Made by a program: the position numbers and the translations under genes
The notes under the pieces: model-generated
Database searches by the model: none
Seen by the model: only the letters and a program-made list of their open reading frames with translations
Told to the model about the DNA's origin: nothing
Part shown: in pieces, positions 41,431-50,984 of the stretch
Position numbering within the stretch: position 1 is the stretch's first letter
Layout: each line of letters starts with the position of its first letter
Assembly: GCF_022513585.1 (NCBI RefSeq)
Contig: NZ_JAKWBF010000018.1
Span: forward strand, 47,442 to 111,441
DNA length: 64,000 bases
From: Gordonia gummivorans
Lineage (GTDB): Bacteria > Actinomycetota > Actinomycetes > Mycobacteriales > Mycobacteriaceae
Direction of reading: 5' to 3'

Positions 41431-43946
41431 GCTTCCACCCCCGTCATCGGCAAGGTGGCGACCATGGTCACACCACCACCGGGGGTTTCGACCACTTCGA
41501 GTGTTCCTCCCATCGCGGAGATGAATCCGCGAGCAACCGAAAGCCCCAGCCCCACCCCCGAACTGGCACCATTGCGATCGCCGTACTGGTGGAACGCCGT
41601 GAAGATCTCCGCCCGCTGATCCACCGGAATTCCGGGCCCGTGATCGATCACGCTGATCACGCACCGCGGTTCCCCATCACCGGGACCGATTCGGGCGTCG
41701 ACGGTCACGTCGTCACCGCCGTGCCGCAACGCGTTGTCGATGAGATTCGCGAGGGCCCGCTCGAGCAGTCCGGCGTCGGTATACACCCATGGCTGTTCGA
41801 GATTCATCGAGACCGCGGGAACCGACGGATCGCGCCGGTACACCGCCGCCATTGCACGATGCACCACCTCGGCGAGATAGGTCTGCTGCATCTTGGGCCG
41901 CACCGCACCCGCCGCGAGCCGCGACGAATCCAGCAGATTCCCGACGAGCGAGGCCAACTGGTCGACGGATTCTTCGACGGTGGCCAGCAACTCCGCGGTG
42001 TCCTCGGCGCTGAAGGTGACGTCGGTGCTGCGCAGACTCGACACCGACGCCTTCGCCGCAGCCAGCGGAGTACGCAGGTCGTGGCTGACGGCCGCGAGCA
42101 ATGCCCGACGCAGTTCGTCGGTCTGCGCCAGCGCGGTGGCCTCGGCCGCCTCGGCCTCGAGTTGGTGACGCTGAACTGCACCCGCGGCCTGGGTGGCGAC
42201 GCTGATGAGAACCCGTCGGTCGCGTCCGCCGAGTTTCGGCCCGTTGAGCCACAATTCGAAGCGCCCATCCGGAACCGGGCACACGGTCACGGCATCACCT
42301 TCGGCGGCGGGCGGATTGGACCCGACCTTCTCGACGATCTCCGGCGAACCGCGGTCTACCCGTCGGACGAGCGAGACACCTTCCTGGTCATAGGTTTCCC
42401 GAACGCGTTCGAGTAGCGCCGACACATCCGCGCCACCGAGAACGGCGCTGGAGAACAGCGACAGCAGTTCGGCATCCCGCGTTGCTTGTTGCGCCTGGAC
42501 GCGTCGAACCGTCGCCGAATCCACGAGTACCGCAACAGCAATGGCGATCACCAGCATCACCAGGATGGTGATGAGGTTGTCGGGCTCGTCGATGGTGAAC
42601 GTGAATCGAGGATCGGTGAAGAAGTAGTTGAGCAGCAGACCCGACACCACCGCCGACAACGCGGCCGGACCCACGCCGCCCAACATCGACACTGCGAGAA
42701 CGGTGACGAAGAACAGCGCCGACTCGCTGGCGAAGCCGAGCCACCGGTCCAGGATGGCGAGGACACCGGTCACCGCGATGGGCACCGCCACCGCGGCGGC
42801 CCAACTCAGCGGACGGTGAAATCTCGTGTCCCGGATGTCGAGTCGGTTACGACGACGTGTTTCGTCGTGCGTGACCATGTGCACGTCGATGCGCCCCGAC
42901 TCGCGGACGACCGTCGTGCCGACTCCTTCGTCGAGGATGCGCTGCCACCGCGGCCGACGCGAGGTACCCAGCACCAACTGGGTCGCGTTGACTCCACGCG
43001 CGAAATCCAGGAGCGTCGCCGGGATGTCGTCGCCGACGACGGTGTGGATCTTGGCACCGAACCCGGCTGCCAGTTCCCGCAGTGCGGAGATGTCGACCGA
43101 GGTCTTGGCGGCCAAACCGTCACCGCGCACGATGTGCACCACCACCAACTCGGCACTCGACCGCGATGCGATGCGGCTGGCCCGACGCAGAAGCGTCGCC
43201 GACTCCGGCCCGCCCGTGATCGCCACCACGACCCGCTCGCGCGCCTCCCACGTGTCGGTGATCGAATGTGCCGCACGGTAATCGGCGAGGTTGTCGTCGA
43301 CCTGATCGGCCAGCCACAGCAACGCCAACTCTCGCAGCGCGGTGAGGTTGCCCTGCCGGAAATAGTTCGACAGCGCACCTTCGATCCGCCCGCCCGGATA
43401 CACCTTTCCCGCCGCGAGCCGCTGACGCAGCGCCTGCGGGGCGATGTCCACCAGTTCGATCTGGTCGGCGGCCCGGACCACGTCGTCGGGCACGGTCTCC
43501 CGCTGGGTGATGCCGGTGATCTGCGCGACCACGTCGTTGAGGCTCTCCAGATGCTGGATGTTGATCGTCGACAGCACGTCGATGCCGGCGTCGCGCAGCG
43601 CCTCGATGTCTTGCCAGCGTTTGGCGTTGGCCAACCCGGGCGCATTGGTATGAGCGAGTTCGTCGACCAGCGCCACCTGCGGTTTGCGCGCCAGGACGGC
43701 GTCGAGATCCATCTCCTCGAGCACCGTGCCGCGGTAGGAGACGCAGCGCCTCGGTACCACCTCGAATCCGTCGACAAGGTCGGCGGTGGCCACGCGGCCG
43801 TGCGATTCGACCACGGCCACAACCACATCCGCACCCTCGTCGACGAGGAGCCGTGCGGTGGCGAGCATCTCGTAGGTCTTGCCGACGCCCGGTGCACACC
43901 CCAAGAAGACCTCTAACCGTCCCCTGGCATCACCTGCGTTGGCCAT
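41427..43946 (-). CDS. kdpD: Sensor histidine kinase KdpD
   Basis: This is a turgor/K+-sensing histidine kinase of 839 residues. The N-terminal KdpD domain has Walker A GCAPGVGKT near residue 15 and the Walker B-like VALVDELAHTNAPG. A USP-like domain follows (about 235-360), then four membrane helices (DUF4118, about 385-490), a GAF-like segment, HisKA with phospho-histidine in SHDLRTPLAAAK, and HATPase motifs NLIDNALRHGG and DHGPGIP. ATG 43946 is preferred over an upstream start that adds 15 basic residues. Coupled to kdpE by ATGA overlap. Confidence 0.95.
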   Translation of the reverse strand: MANAGDARGRLEVFLGCAPGVGKTYEMLATARLLVDEGADVVVAVVESHGRVATADLVDGFEVVPRRCVSYRGTVLEEMDLDAVLARKPQVALVDELAHTNAPGLANAKRWQDIEALRDAGIDVLSTINIQHLESLNDVVAQITGITQRETVPDDVVRAADQIELVDIAPQALRQRLAAGKVYPGGRIEGALSNYFRQGNLTALRELALLWLADQVDDNLADYRAAHSITDTWEARERVVVAITGGPESATLLRRASRIASRSSAELVVVHIVRGDGLAAKTSVDISALRELAAGFGAKIHTVVGDDIPATLLDFARGVNATQLVLGTSRRPRWQRILDEGVGTTVVRESGRIDVHMVTHDETRRRNRLDIRDTRFHRPLSWAAAVAVPIAVTGVLAILDRWLGFASESALFFVTVLAVSMLGGVGPAALSAVVSGLLLNYFFTDPRFTFTIDEPDNLITILVMLVIAIAVAVLVDSATVRRVQAQQATRDAELLSLFSSAVLGGADVSALLERVRETYDQEGVSLVRRVDRGSPEIVEKVGSNPPAAEGDAVTVCPVPDGRFELWLNGPKLGGRDRRVLISVATQAAGAVQRHQLEAEAAEATALAQTDELRRALLAAVSHDLRTPLAAAKASVSSLRSTDVTFSAEDTAELLATVEESVDQLASLVGNLLDSSRLAAGAVRPKMQQTYLAEVVHRAMAAVYRRDPSVPAVSMNLEQPWVYTDAGLLERALANLIDNALRHGGDDVTVDARIGPGDGEPRCVISVIDHGPGIPVDQRAEIFTAFHQYGDRNGASSGVGLGLSVARGFISAMGGTLEVVETPGGGVTMVATLPMTGVEA

Positions 43947-43971
43947 GATCACCAGTGTATGTCTCGAACGG

Positions 43972-44601
43972 TCACGCCGAGCACGGTGCACGGTGGCCCA
44001 GTGCGAGGTTGACTTCGAGAACGTTGACGCGCGCCTGCCCGAGGAAACCGATCGTGCGGCCCTCGGTGTGGTCGTCGACGATCTGCTGCACCTGCGCCGG
44101 GGACTTCCCGGTCACGCGAGCGATCCGCGGTACCTGTAGACGTGCGTACTCGGGGCTGATGTGCGGGTCGAGGCCCGATCCCGACCCGGTGACCGCATCC
44201 GCCGGAACCGCCGCCGGCGCAACGCCCTCACGCTGGGCGATCTCTGTGCGCCGCGCCTCGATCCATGCCTTGAGGTCCTCGTTGTTCGGTCCCTTGTTGC
44301 TCGCCGCCGACGCAGCCGGATCACCGGCCGCCATCGGGTCGTCGGAGGAACCGAGCACCCGGGCATGGAGATTCGGATCAGGCGCTCCCGCAGGAACCTT
44401 CGGATCGATGCCGATGAGCGTGGAACCCACCGGGCAGCCGGCGGAATCGGTTACCTGCGAACCGTCGGCGGAGTTGCTCCCGACCCTCGAGACCACCCAG
44501 ACCGCTGCCGGGTACACCACGCCCAGCAGCAGTGTCAGCGCCAGCAGAATGCCTGCCGCTGCAACGCATTGCCGCACAAAGCCAGATACGAGCGTGTTCA
44601 T
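43972..44601 (-). CDS. kdpC: Potassium-transporting ATPase subunit KdpC
   Basis: KdpC is the 209-residue accessory subunit of the KdpFABC pump. It has a single N-terminal membrane helix (CVAAAGILLALTLLLGVVYPAAVW), then the periplasmic domain with GSTLIGI, NLHAR and the conserved DPHISPEYARLQVPRIA segment near the end. It follows kdpB by 5 bp. The middle contains an alanine/proline-rich stretch typical of actinobacterial KdpC. Confidence 0.95.
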   Translation of the reverse strand: MNTLVSGFVRQCVAAAGILLALTLLLGVVYPAAVWVVSRVGSNSADGSQVTDSAGCPVGSTLIGIDPKVPAGAPDPNLHARVLGSSDDPMAAGDPAASAASNKGPNNEDLKAWIEARRTEIAQREGVAPAAVPADAVTGSGSGLDPHISPEYARLQVPRIARVTGKSPAQVQQIVDDHTEGRTIGFLGQARVNVLEVNLALGHRAPCSA

Positions 44602-44606
44602 GACCG

Positions 44607-46751
44607 TTACCCCATTCCCGGGAGAAAGCGCACCACGAGGTCGATCAGCCAGATCCCGATGAACGGGGTGATCACTCCTCCGATGCCATAGACCAGCAGG
44701 TTGCGACCGAGCAGCTTCGACGCCGACGACGGGCGGTACCGCACGCCGCGCAACGACAGCGGGATCAGCGCGACGATGATGAGCGCGTTGAAGATCACCG
44801 CCGAGGTGATCGCGGATTCCGCCGAGTGCAGCCGCATGATGTTGAGCGCGTCGAGTTGCGGATAGACCGCCGTGAACAGCGCCGGCAAGATGGCGAAGTA
44901 CTTCGCCAGGTCGTTGGCCAGCGAGAACGTCGTCAGCGCACCGCGGGTGATCAGCAACTGCTTGCCGATGGCCACCACGTCGATCAGCTTGGTCGGGTCC
45001 GAATCGAGGTCCACCATGTTGCCGGCTTCCTTGGCCGCCGACGTACCGGAGTTCATCGCGAGCCCGACGTCGGCCTGCGCGAGTGCGGGCGCGTCGTTGG
45101 TGCCGTCACCGGTCATCGCGACCAGACGCCCACCCGACTGTTCCTTGCGAATCAAGGCCAGCTTGTCCTCGGGAGTCGCCTCGGCGACGTAATCGTCGAC
45201 GCCGGCCTCGTCGGCGATGGCGCGCGCGGTCAGCGGGTTGTCGCCGGTGACCATCACGGTCCGGATTCCCATCGCGCGCAGCTGTGCGAAGCGTTGGGCC
45301 ATACCGGGTTTCACCACGTCCGAGAGCTGGATGACACCCAGCACACGGGCCGGTGCGTCGGCATCGCGAACACCCACCACGAGCGGTGTCCCGCCTTCGC
45401 CGGAGATGGCCGCCACCTCGCGGGCCACGGCCGGGTCCACGCGACCGCCGCCGGCCTCGACCCAGCGGCCCAGCGCATCTGCGGCACCCTTGCGGAACTC
45501 GCGTACCCCGCCCGACTCGTGGACGTCGATGCCGCTCATGCGGGTTTCCGCGGTGAAGGGCACGATCTCGTACTCCGGATGCAGCCGACGGCGAGCGGCC
45601 GCCGCGGTGTCGGGGTCGATCTCGATGACGCCGAAGGACTGCACACACAGGTCGACGATGCTCCGGCCTTCGGGAGTGTCGTCGGCGAGGCTGCAGCGAT
45701 AGCTGATGTCGGCGAGTTCGGATTTCTCGACGCCGGGTGCCGGCACGATGTCGGTGGCCCGACGGTTGCCGAACGTGATGGTGCCGGTCTTGTCCATCAG
45801 CAGCGTGTCGATGTCACCGGCGGCCTCGACCGCACGGCCCGACATCGCGAGCACGTTGCGCTGCACCAACCTGTCCATGCCGGCGATGCCGATGGAGCTC
45901 AGCAACGCACCGATCGTCGTCGGGATGAGGCAGACCAGCAGCGCGATCAGCTTGATCGGATCGGCGGACTGGCCCGCGTACTCCTGCATCGGCCCGACCG
46001 CGACCACCGCCATCAGGAAGATGATCGTCAGGCTCGTCAGCAGGATGTCCAGTGCGATCTCGTTGGGTGTCTTCTTGCGCGATGCGCCTTCGACGAGGGC
46101 GATCATGCGGTCGACGAAGCTCGCCCCCGGCGCGGTCATGATCTTCACGACGATCCGGTCCGAGAGCACCACCGTTCCACCGGTGACCGCAGAGCGGTCG
46201 CCACCCGATTCGCGGACGACGGGGGCCGACTCGCCGGTGATGGCCGACTCGTCCACCGTGGCGATACCGTCGACGACGTCACCGTCCCCCGCGATCACCT
46301 CACCCGCTTCGACGACGATCAGGTCACCGATGCGCAGCTCTGTCCCGGGCACCTCGGTGGTCGACCCATCCTCCGACAGGCGTCGGGCCATGGTGTCCTG
46401 CTTGACCTTACGGAGGCTGTCGGCCTGCGCGCGACCGCGGCCTTCGGCAACCGCCTCGGCCAGATTGGCGAACACGACGGTGAACCAGAGCCAGGCAGCG
46501 ACCGCCCACGAGAACCAACTCGGTTGCAGCGCAGCGAGAACGGTGGTGACGATCGCGCCCAGGTACACCACGAACATGACCGGGTTGCGGGCCTGGGCAC
46601 GTGGCGTCAGTTTGCGCGCCGCTTGGGGGAGCGACGAGATCAGTTGGCGTGCATTGAATGCGCCACTGGTGACCAGTTCCTCCCCCGCGTTCGACGAGGT
46701 ATCAACGCCCGCTTCGTCGGTTGTCTTCTCTTCTATGACAGGAGTACTCAC
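44607..46751 (-). CDS. kdpB: Potassium-transporting P-type ATPase subunit KdpB
   Basis: KdpB is the ATP-hydrolysing subunit, 714 residues. It has the phosphorylation site [11 protein letters not shown], the actuator TGESAPV, the ATP-binding [15 protein letters not shown] region, [18 protein letters not shown] and the membrane [20 protein letters not shown] segment. GTG 46751 overlaps the kdpA stop (GTGA), and the peptide there reads [10 protein letters not shown] much longer open frame to 48014 is antisense noise over kdpA. Confidence 0.96.
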   Translation of the reverse strand: MSTPVIEEKTTDEAGVDTSSNAGEELVTSGAFNARQLISSLPQAARKLTPRAQARNPVMFVVYLGAIVTTVLAALQPSWFSWAVAAWLWFTVVFANLAEAVAEGRGRAQADSLRKVKQDTMARRLSEDGSTTEVPGTELRIGDLIVVEAGEVIAGDGDVVDGIATVDESAITGESAPVVRESGGDRSAVTGGTVVLSDRIVVKIMTAPGASFVDRMIALVEGASRKKTPNEIALDILLTSLTIIFLMAVVAVGPMQEYAGQSADPIKLIALLVCLIPTTIGALLSSIGIAGMDRLVQRNVLAMSGRAVEAAGDIDTLLMDKTGTITFGNRRATDIVPAPGVEKSELADISYRCSLADDTPEGRSIVDLCVQSFGVIEIDPDTAAAARRRLHPEYEIVPFTAETRMSGIDVHESGGVREFRKGAADALGRWVEAGGGRVDPAVAREVAAISGEGGTPLVVGVRDADAPARVLGVIQLSDVVKPGMAQRFAQLRAMGIRTVMVTGDNPLTARAIADEAGVDDYVAEATPEDKLALIRKEQSGGRLVAMTGDGTNDAPALAQADVGLAMNSGTSAAKEAGNMVDLDSDPTKLIDVVAIGKQLLITRGALTTFSLANDLAKYFAILPALFTAVYPQLDALNIMRLHSAESAITSAVIFNALIIVALIPLSLRGVRYRPSSASKLLGRNLLVYGIGGVITPFIGIWLIDLVVRFLPGMG

Positions 46752-48532
46752 AACACTGCCTCTGCGATCGGTCCCAGCGCCATGGCCGGGAAGAAGGTGA
46801 GTCCGGCGACCAACAGGATGGTTCCGGCCAGCAGTGCGCCGAACAGCAATCCATGGGTCGGGAGAGTCGATGCGTCGTCCTCGACGCGCACTGCTTTCGG
46901 CGCAGTCGCAACCATTGTGGGCGCACCACCTGGTGCCGCCGCCGGCGTGGACACCGAACTGCCCACGGCGGTTTCGCGATTGCGTGGACGCTGTTTGGCC
47001 AGCAGGCCGGCGAGCGCGAGCACGAACACGATCGGCAGGAATCGCCCGAGCAGCATCGCAACGCCGAGTGAGGTCTGGAACCAGTCGCTGGTCACGGTGA
47101 GGCCGCCGAAAGCGCTGCCGTTGTTGTTCGCGGCCGACGCGTAGGCGTAGAGCACTTCGCTGAAGCCGTGGATCGAGCCAGGTGTGCCCGGATCTCCGCT
47201 GTTGCCCTGGAATCCGGTTGTCGTTCCGAGGATCACCGAGATCGATGTGCCGGCCAGCACCAGCGCGGGCATGACGAGGACGTAGAGCGCCGCCATGGTG
47301 ATCTCGTGCTGGCCGATCTTCTTTCCGAGGAACTCCGGCGACCGACCGACGAGCAGCCCGCCGACGAAGACGGTGATCACGGCCATGATGAGGATGCCGT
47401 AGAGGCCTGCTCCCACACCGCCGGGTGCCACCTCGCCGAGGAGCATGTTCCAAATCAGCGCACCACCACCGGCGGCCGAGAAGCTGTCGTGCGCAGAATT
47501 CACTGCACCCGTGGATGTCCCGGTGGTGGATACCGCAAACAGCACCGAACCGGGGATGCCGAAACGCTGTTCCTTGCCCTCCATCATGGCGCCCGCGGCC
47601 TGCGCGGCGATGCCGTCGGTGCGGGATTCGAAGACCCACACGACTGTCAGCATCACACCCCAGATGGCGGCCATGACCCCGAGCAGGGTCAGCCCCTGAC
47701 GCCGATCGCCGACCATCGTTCCGTACGTGCGGGTGAGGCACACCGGGATGATGAGGAGCGCAAGGATTTCGACGATGTTCGACAGCGGCGTCGGGTTGGA
47801 GAACGGATGTGCGGAGTTCACCGAGAGGGTGCCGCCACCGTTGGTCCCGAGCTCTTTGATCGCCTCTTGCGACGCGAACGGCCCGAGCACACTGTGCGCT
47901 TGCCTGCCGTCGAGCGTCGTGAAGTCGAATCCGGTCTTGAACGACTCGATGGCGCCCTGGGTGAGTAGGATGAGCGCGACGATGAAGCTGAGCGGCAACA
48001 GGATTCGCACGCATCCGCGGACCAGGTCGACCCAGAAGTTGCCGATCTCGCCGCTGCCCCGCCGGTTACGGATGCCGCGGATCACGGCGACCGCGACCGC
48101 CATACCGACTGCAGCGGAAACGAAGTTCTGCACCGCGAGCCCGATCATCTGCGTGAAGTTGGTCATCACCACTTCGGGCGAGTACGACTGCCAGTTGGTG
48201 TTGGTGACAAAGGAAACCGCGGTGTTGAACGCCATCGACGGCGTCACACCCGGCTTTCCGTCCGACCACGGCAACACACCCTGGAGGCGCTGGATCGCGT
48301 ACAGGAACAGGAACGAGATCAACGAGAAGGCCAGTACCGCAAGCGCATAGCCGACCCAGGTCTGCTCACGACGCGGATCGATGCGTCCGACGCGGTAGAA
48401 CAGTTTCTCGAAGCGCAGGTCGCGTGCCGAGTCGTACGCCCGGGCCATGTAGTCACCGAGTGGCACGTAGGCAGCGGCGAGAATGAAAAGCAGCAATGCC
48501 AGTTGCAACAAGCCGGCCACCGTCGCAGACAT
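46748..48532 (-). CDS. kdpA: Potassium-transporting ATPase subunit KdpA
   Basis: KdpA is the K+-channel-like subunit, 594 residues with ten or more membrane helices. Selectivity-filter-like loops are visible as [26 protein letters not shown] and NNNGSAFGG, one per pseudo-repeat. Length and order are normal. The ATG follows kdpF by 1 bp, and the stop overlaps kdpB. Confidence 0.97.
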   Translation of the reverse strand: MSATVAGLLQLALLLFILAAAYVPLGDYMARAYDSARDLRFEKLFYRVGRIDPRREQTWVGYALAVLAFSLISFLFLYAIQRLQGVLPWSDGKPGVTPSMAFNTAVSFVTNTNWQSYSPEVVMTNFTQMIGLAVQNFVSAAVGMAVAVAVIRGIRNRRGSGEIGNFWVDLVRGCVRILLPLSFIVALILLTQGAIESFKTGFDFTTLDGRQAHSVLGPFASQEAIKELGTNGGGTLSVNSAHPFSNPTPLSNIVEILALLIIPVCLTRTYGTMVGDRRQGLTLLGVMAAIWGVMLTVVWVFESRTDGIAAQAAGAMMEGKEQRFGIPGSVLFAVSTTGTSTGAVNSAHDSFSAAGGGALIWNMLLGEVAPGGVGAGLYGILIMAVITVFVGGLLVGRSPEFLGKKIGQHEITMAALYVLVMPALVLAGTSISVILGTTTGFQGNSGDPGTPGSIHGFSEVLYAYASAANNNGSAFGGLTVTSDWFQTSLGVAMLLGRFLPIVFVLALAGLLAKQRPRNRETAVGSSVSTPAAAPGGAPTMVATAPKAVRVEDDASTLPTHGLLFGALLAGTILLVAGLTFFPAMALGPIAEAVL

Positions 48533-48533
48533 G

Positions 48534-48632
48534 TCAGAACCTCTCGGGTGCGATGAGCGCGGCCACGAGATAGACGACGACTGCTGCGGCGAGCACCAAC
48601 AGAACGATGGTGGTCACACCGTCGGCGGTCAT
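48534..48632 (-). CDS. kdpF: Potassium-transporting ATPase subunit KdpF
   Basis: This is a 32-residue single-helix protein (MTADGVTTIVLLVLAAAVVV then YLVAALIAPERF) that stabilises the KdpABC complex. The C-terminal L-x-x-PE-[RK]-F is the KdpF signature. Its ATG overlaps the TGA of the small ORF upstream, and its stop is 1 bp before kdpA. Confidence 0.92.
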   Translation of the reverse strand: MTADGVTTIVLLVLAAAVVVYLVAALIAPERF

Positions 48633-48721
48633 CGCCCGGTCCTCGCATCGATTGCGCGCACGGTCAGCAGGCACAGCGCGATCGAGACGATCGCGGCCAG
48701 CAGAAAGAGCAGGTCAGCCAC
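48629..48721 (-). CDS. 30-residue membrane peptide at the head of the kdp operon
   Basis: GTG 48721 opens a frame of 30 residues: VADLLFLLAAIVSIALCLLT followed by a basic tail VRAIDARTGR, i.e. one membrane helix. GGAG lies 6 nt before the start, and the stop overlaps the kdpF ATG (ATGA). It is unlike KdpF in its C-terminus. The coupling and composition argue for a real gene, perhaps a second small subunit or a leader peptide; I know no name for it. Confidence 0.65.
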   Translation of the reverse strand: MADLLFLLAAIVSIALCLLTVRAIDARTGR

Positions 48722-48969
48722 TCGAACTCCATTTCCGAACTATGTACCCGGCCACGCAGAAACCTGCGAAGCCGCGACTGACAGGATCACTCGCGAAAGA
48801 CGTCTGAAAGAGTTCGTTAACGGAATCCATACGCGTCGCGCCGGCAATTTGACGCGCGCTTTGCGGACGTTGCGACCGGCGTCAAGATCGCGTCAACAAG
48901 CCCTGGCGGCCCGTGTAGATCGCGTTCAGATTCGCGTCGGCGTTTCCGCCGGAGAGTACGACGGAAAGC

Positions 48970-49509
48970 ATGAACAAGGTCACCGGCCAACAACCACTGA
49001 CGGTCGCGACCGTGACCGGCCCGCCCCCGATCCGCGGCCGCTTCTTGCGGGGCGCGGACTCGTGGGGCGTCTTCCGGGTCGGGTTCGCCCGTCATCTCGT
49101 CCAGTTGCGTGTCTGCGTGTATCCGCCGGGCGTGACCGACCACGAGCGCACGATGCTTCGCCTCTGGTACTCGGCGCCGATCTGGGGTGTCATCGGCTGG
49201 CTGGCGCTCTGGCCGGCGATCAGCGCCGTGAGCCCTGTCGATCCGCCGTTCTCGATTCTCGCGGCAGCCGCCGTCATGCTGTCCGTCGTCTGGGTGGTCG
49301 GCCACCAGGCCTGGCCGGTGCGGAAATCAGTGCGCTCCATGGTCCTCTGGATCGACGACGACGAAGATCCCACGACACGACGCCGAGCCGACCAGTTGCT
49401 GCGGATCGTCGATTCGTTACGGGTGGCCGACCGCGATCTGCGCGAGGGCCGGATCGATGCCGTACGGCACGAAGCGATCTGGGCGCGCTGCTACGACGAC
49501 CTCGCCTGA
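48970..49509 (+). CDS. Two-helix membrane protein, unknown
   Basis: This 179-residue protein has a central helical hairpin in the membrane (SAPIWGVIGWLALWPAISAV and FSILAAAAVMLSVVWVVGHQAW) between soluble N- and C-terminal parts. The C-terminal part is charged and helical (RRADQLLRIVDSLRVADRDLREG). GGAAAG precedes the ATG. It is divergent from the kdp operon. I recognise it only as a conserved actinobacterial hypothetical. Confidence 0.7.
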   Translation: MNKVTGQQPLTVATVTGPPPIRGRFLRGADSWGVFRVGFARHLVQLRVCVYPPGVTDHERTMLRLWYSAPIWGVIGWLALWPAISAVSPVDPPFSILAAAAVMLSVVWVVGHQAWPVRKSVRSMVLWIDDDEDPTTRRRADQLLRIVDSLRVADRDLREGRIDAVRHEAIWARCYDDLA

Positions 49510-49525
49510 CCGTCGGGACCCTCCC

Positions 49526-49688
49526 GCCGGCTGAGGTGCGAGGAGCGCAAGCCGCCGGGCTGAGGTGTCCCGTGCGAGGTACGAGCATGGAGCGTCTCGA
49601 AGTCGACGAGCCTCGAAGCCCCTGGTGAGATGACATCGTCGTCTCACCAGCCCTTCGAGGCTCGCTCCGCTCGCACCTCAGGGAGCGG
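49526..49688. repeat. REP-like compound inverted repeat
   Basis: The left part starts CCGGCTGAGGTGCGAGGAGC and includes TGCGAGGTACGAGCATGGAG. The right part is the reverse complement family copy ending CACCTCAGGGAGCGG. The centre folds as CTGGTGAGA/TCTCACCAG. It lies between convergent genes, and its left half is the closest relative of the copy at 62617-62713. Confidence 0.75.
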
Positions 49689-49732
49689 TTGGAGGCTCAG
49701 AAGCGGTGGAAGGCCATGGAGCGAGGCGGAAG

Positions 49733-50122
49733 TCAGGAAGCACCCGCACTCAACGCGAGCCCGACCGTCCCGCCACTGCCGCGTCGAAGAGTGCTCGCCT
49801 TGATGGTGATCCAGCCGAGGATGCCGTACTTCTTGGAGATCAGTTCCCGTGTCCGCGCGGTGCCGGCGTCATCGAGGACTTCGCCTGTGCCCTCGACCGG
49901 TTCGCCGGTGACCTTCGTGCCGCGCGCATCGCAGGCCTGCACGATGATGCGCGGATCTCGCCGCAGACGTTTGACCTTCCACGAGTCCGCGACGGTCCAC
50001 ACGAGGAGGCGGTCGCCGTCGATCGTGGCCCACACCGGCGTCGACACCGGTGTGCCGTCCTTGCGAAAAGTGGTCAGCTGCACGTACTTCGCGGTTGCGG
50101 CGGCACCGAAGTCAGAGGTCAT
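49733..50122 (-). CDS. PPOX class F420-dependent (PNPOx-like) oxidoreductase
   Basis: This is a 129-residue split-barrel protein of the flavin/F420-binding PNPOx-like family: YVQLTTFRKDGTPVSTPVWATIDGDRLLVWT, then RDPRIIVQACDARG. These are small F420H2- or flavin-dependent reductases of quinones, heme products or coumarins. The next gene upstream is a second split-barrel protein 17 bp away. Confidence 0.82.
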   Translation of the reverse strand: MTSDFGAAATAKYVQLTTFRKDGTPVSTPVWATIDGDRLLVWTVADSWKVKRLRRDPRIIVQACDARGTKVTGEPVEGTGEVLDDAGTARTRELISKKYGILGWITIKASTLRRGSGGTVGLALSAGAS

Positions 50123-50139
50123 GCCGCCATGGTACCGAC

Positions 50140-50529
50140 CTACTGGTCCTGCTCTTCGAGCCCGAACACAATGACCTGGCGCGGATATATCCGGATGAGT
50201 GCGTCATCGACGCCGCCGCGCGACTCTGTACCGCCGACGATCGCCTCGGCGTGACCCCGAATCTCGACCATCCTGACTCGCCACGGCTTGAGCGACGCGA
50301 TGTCGTCGACGACGAACGCAACCTTGTCATTCCCCTTGAGGTTGCGAAACTTGCGGGACGACGCGAGGTTGTAGCCGACGATGTCGACGGTCCCGAGTTC
50401 GCGATTGACGGCGAAACCGACGGGATTGTTCTGCGGCGCGCCTTCCTTGTCGACGGTGGCGAGCCTGCCCAGCCGTTGCGTCTCGAGGTAACTCAGCACA
50501 TCGGGATCGAGCAATTCTTTGTGCCTCAT
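50140..50529 (-). CDS. PPOX class F420-dependent family oxidoreductase
   Basis: This is a 129-residue split-barrel protein: LETQRLGRLATVDKEGAPQNNPVGFAVNRELGTVDIVG, then KFRNLKGNDKVAFVVDD and MVEIRGHAEAI. This is the pattern of F420-dependent PPOX proteins. ATG 50529 overlaps the stop of the SnoaL-like gene (ATGA). The reading frame extends upstream only through antisense sequence. It probably works with the SnoaL-like protein under the SoxR-like promoter. Confidence 0.85.
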   Translation of the reverse strand: MRHKELLDPDVLSYLETQRLGRLATVDKEGAPQNNPVGFAVNRELGTVDIVGYNLASSRKFRNLKGNDKVAFVVDDIASLKPWRVRMVEIRGHAEAIVGGTESRGGVDDALIRIYPRQVIVFGLEEQDQ

Positions 50530-50951
50530 GCGCGCACTCCAGTCGGCAGTTCCGCGGCAATGGGTGTGTTCTGTCCGGCGGCGACCCACCAGGAGCCGTC
50601 CCGTTCGACGAGCACATACATCGCCATCTCGGAGAATCCGCCACCTCGCGCATGCCTCCCGATGTGCGCGACCGCGACCCCCGGCGCCGGGTTGATCACC
50701 TCCGTCACCGAGAAGTCCGACGGCGGTGCCACCTGCTTGGCGAACAGCTGGTGATGGATCTCGTTGAGCGGGGCGTGGCCGCGCAGGACGGCGCCTTTGG
50801 GGGAACCCCACACGATGTCGTCGGCGAACATCGCGTCGTAGGTGTCGGCATCAGAGTTGTCCATGCCGGCCTGCAACGTCGCCATAAGTGCGTCGACGGC
50901 AGCGAATGCACCGGGTTCGTAGAGGTTGAGTGATGGTCGGTCTCGTGTCAT
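50526..50951 (-). CDS. SnoaL/NTF2-like protein (DUF4440 type)
   Basis: This is a 141-residue cone-shaped alpha+beta barrel protein: helix region LMATLQAGMDNSDADTYDAMFADDIVWGSPKG, then strands including AVAHIGRHARG and WWVAAGQNTPI. Members are ketosteroid isomerase-like enzymes or ligand-binding proteins. The start ATG 50951 coincides with the predicted transcription start of the promoter at 50958-50988, suggesting a leaderless mRNA. It is the first of the operon with the PPOX oxidoreductase. Confidence 0.83.
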   Translation of the reverse strand: MTRDRPSLNLYEPGAFAAVDALMATLQAGMDNSDADTYDAMFADDIVWGSPKGAVLRGHAPLNEIHHQLFAKQVAPPSDFSVTEVINPAPGVAVAHIGRHARGGGFSEMAMYVLVERDGSWWVAAGQNTPIAAELPTGVRA

Positions 50952-50968
50952 ACCCCGACGCTAAGAGT

Positions 50969-50982
50969 TCAAGTTAACTTGA
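50969..50982. promoter_or_regulatory. SoxR-like box in a 19-bp spacer promoter
   Basis: TCAAGTTAACTTGA is a perfect palindrome equal to the core of the E. coli SoxR box (CCTCAAGTTAACTTGAGG), and GG follows on one side. On the minus strand TTGACC (50988-50983) and TAGCGT (50963-50958) are separated by exactly 19 bp, the long spacer typical of MerR-family activation. The promoter drives the SnoaL-PPOX operon. Confidence 0.65.
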
Positions 50983-50984
50983 GG

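Noticed and set aside
44607..48014. A 1135-residue open frame on the minus strand appearing to fuse kdpB with more upstream sequence
   Set aside because: The extra part is an out-of-frame, arginine-rich reading of kdpA; kdpB starts at GTG 46751 with a 4-bp overlap.
48722..48969. A specific KdpE operator in the kdp promoter region
   Set aside because: I could not see a convincing direct or inverted repeat or a clear -35/-10 pair in this gap.
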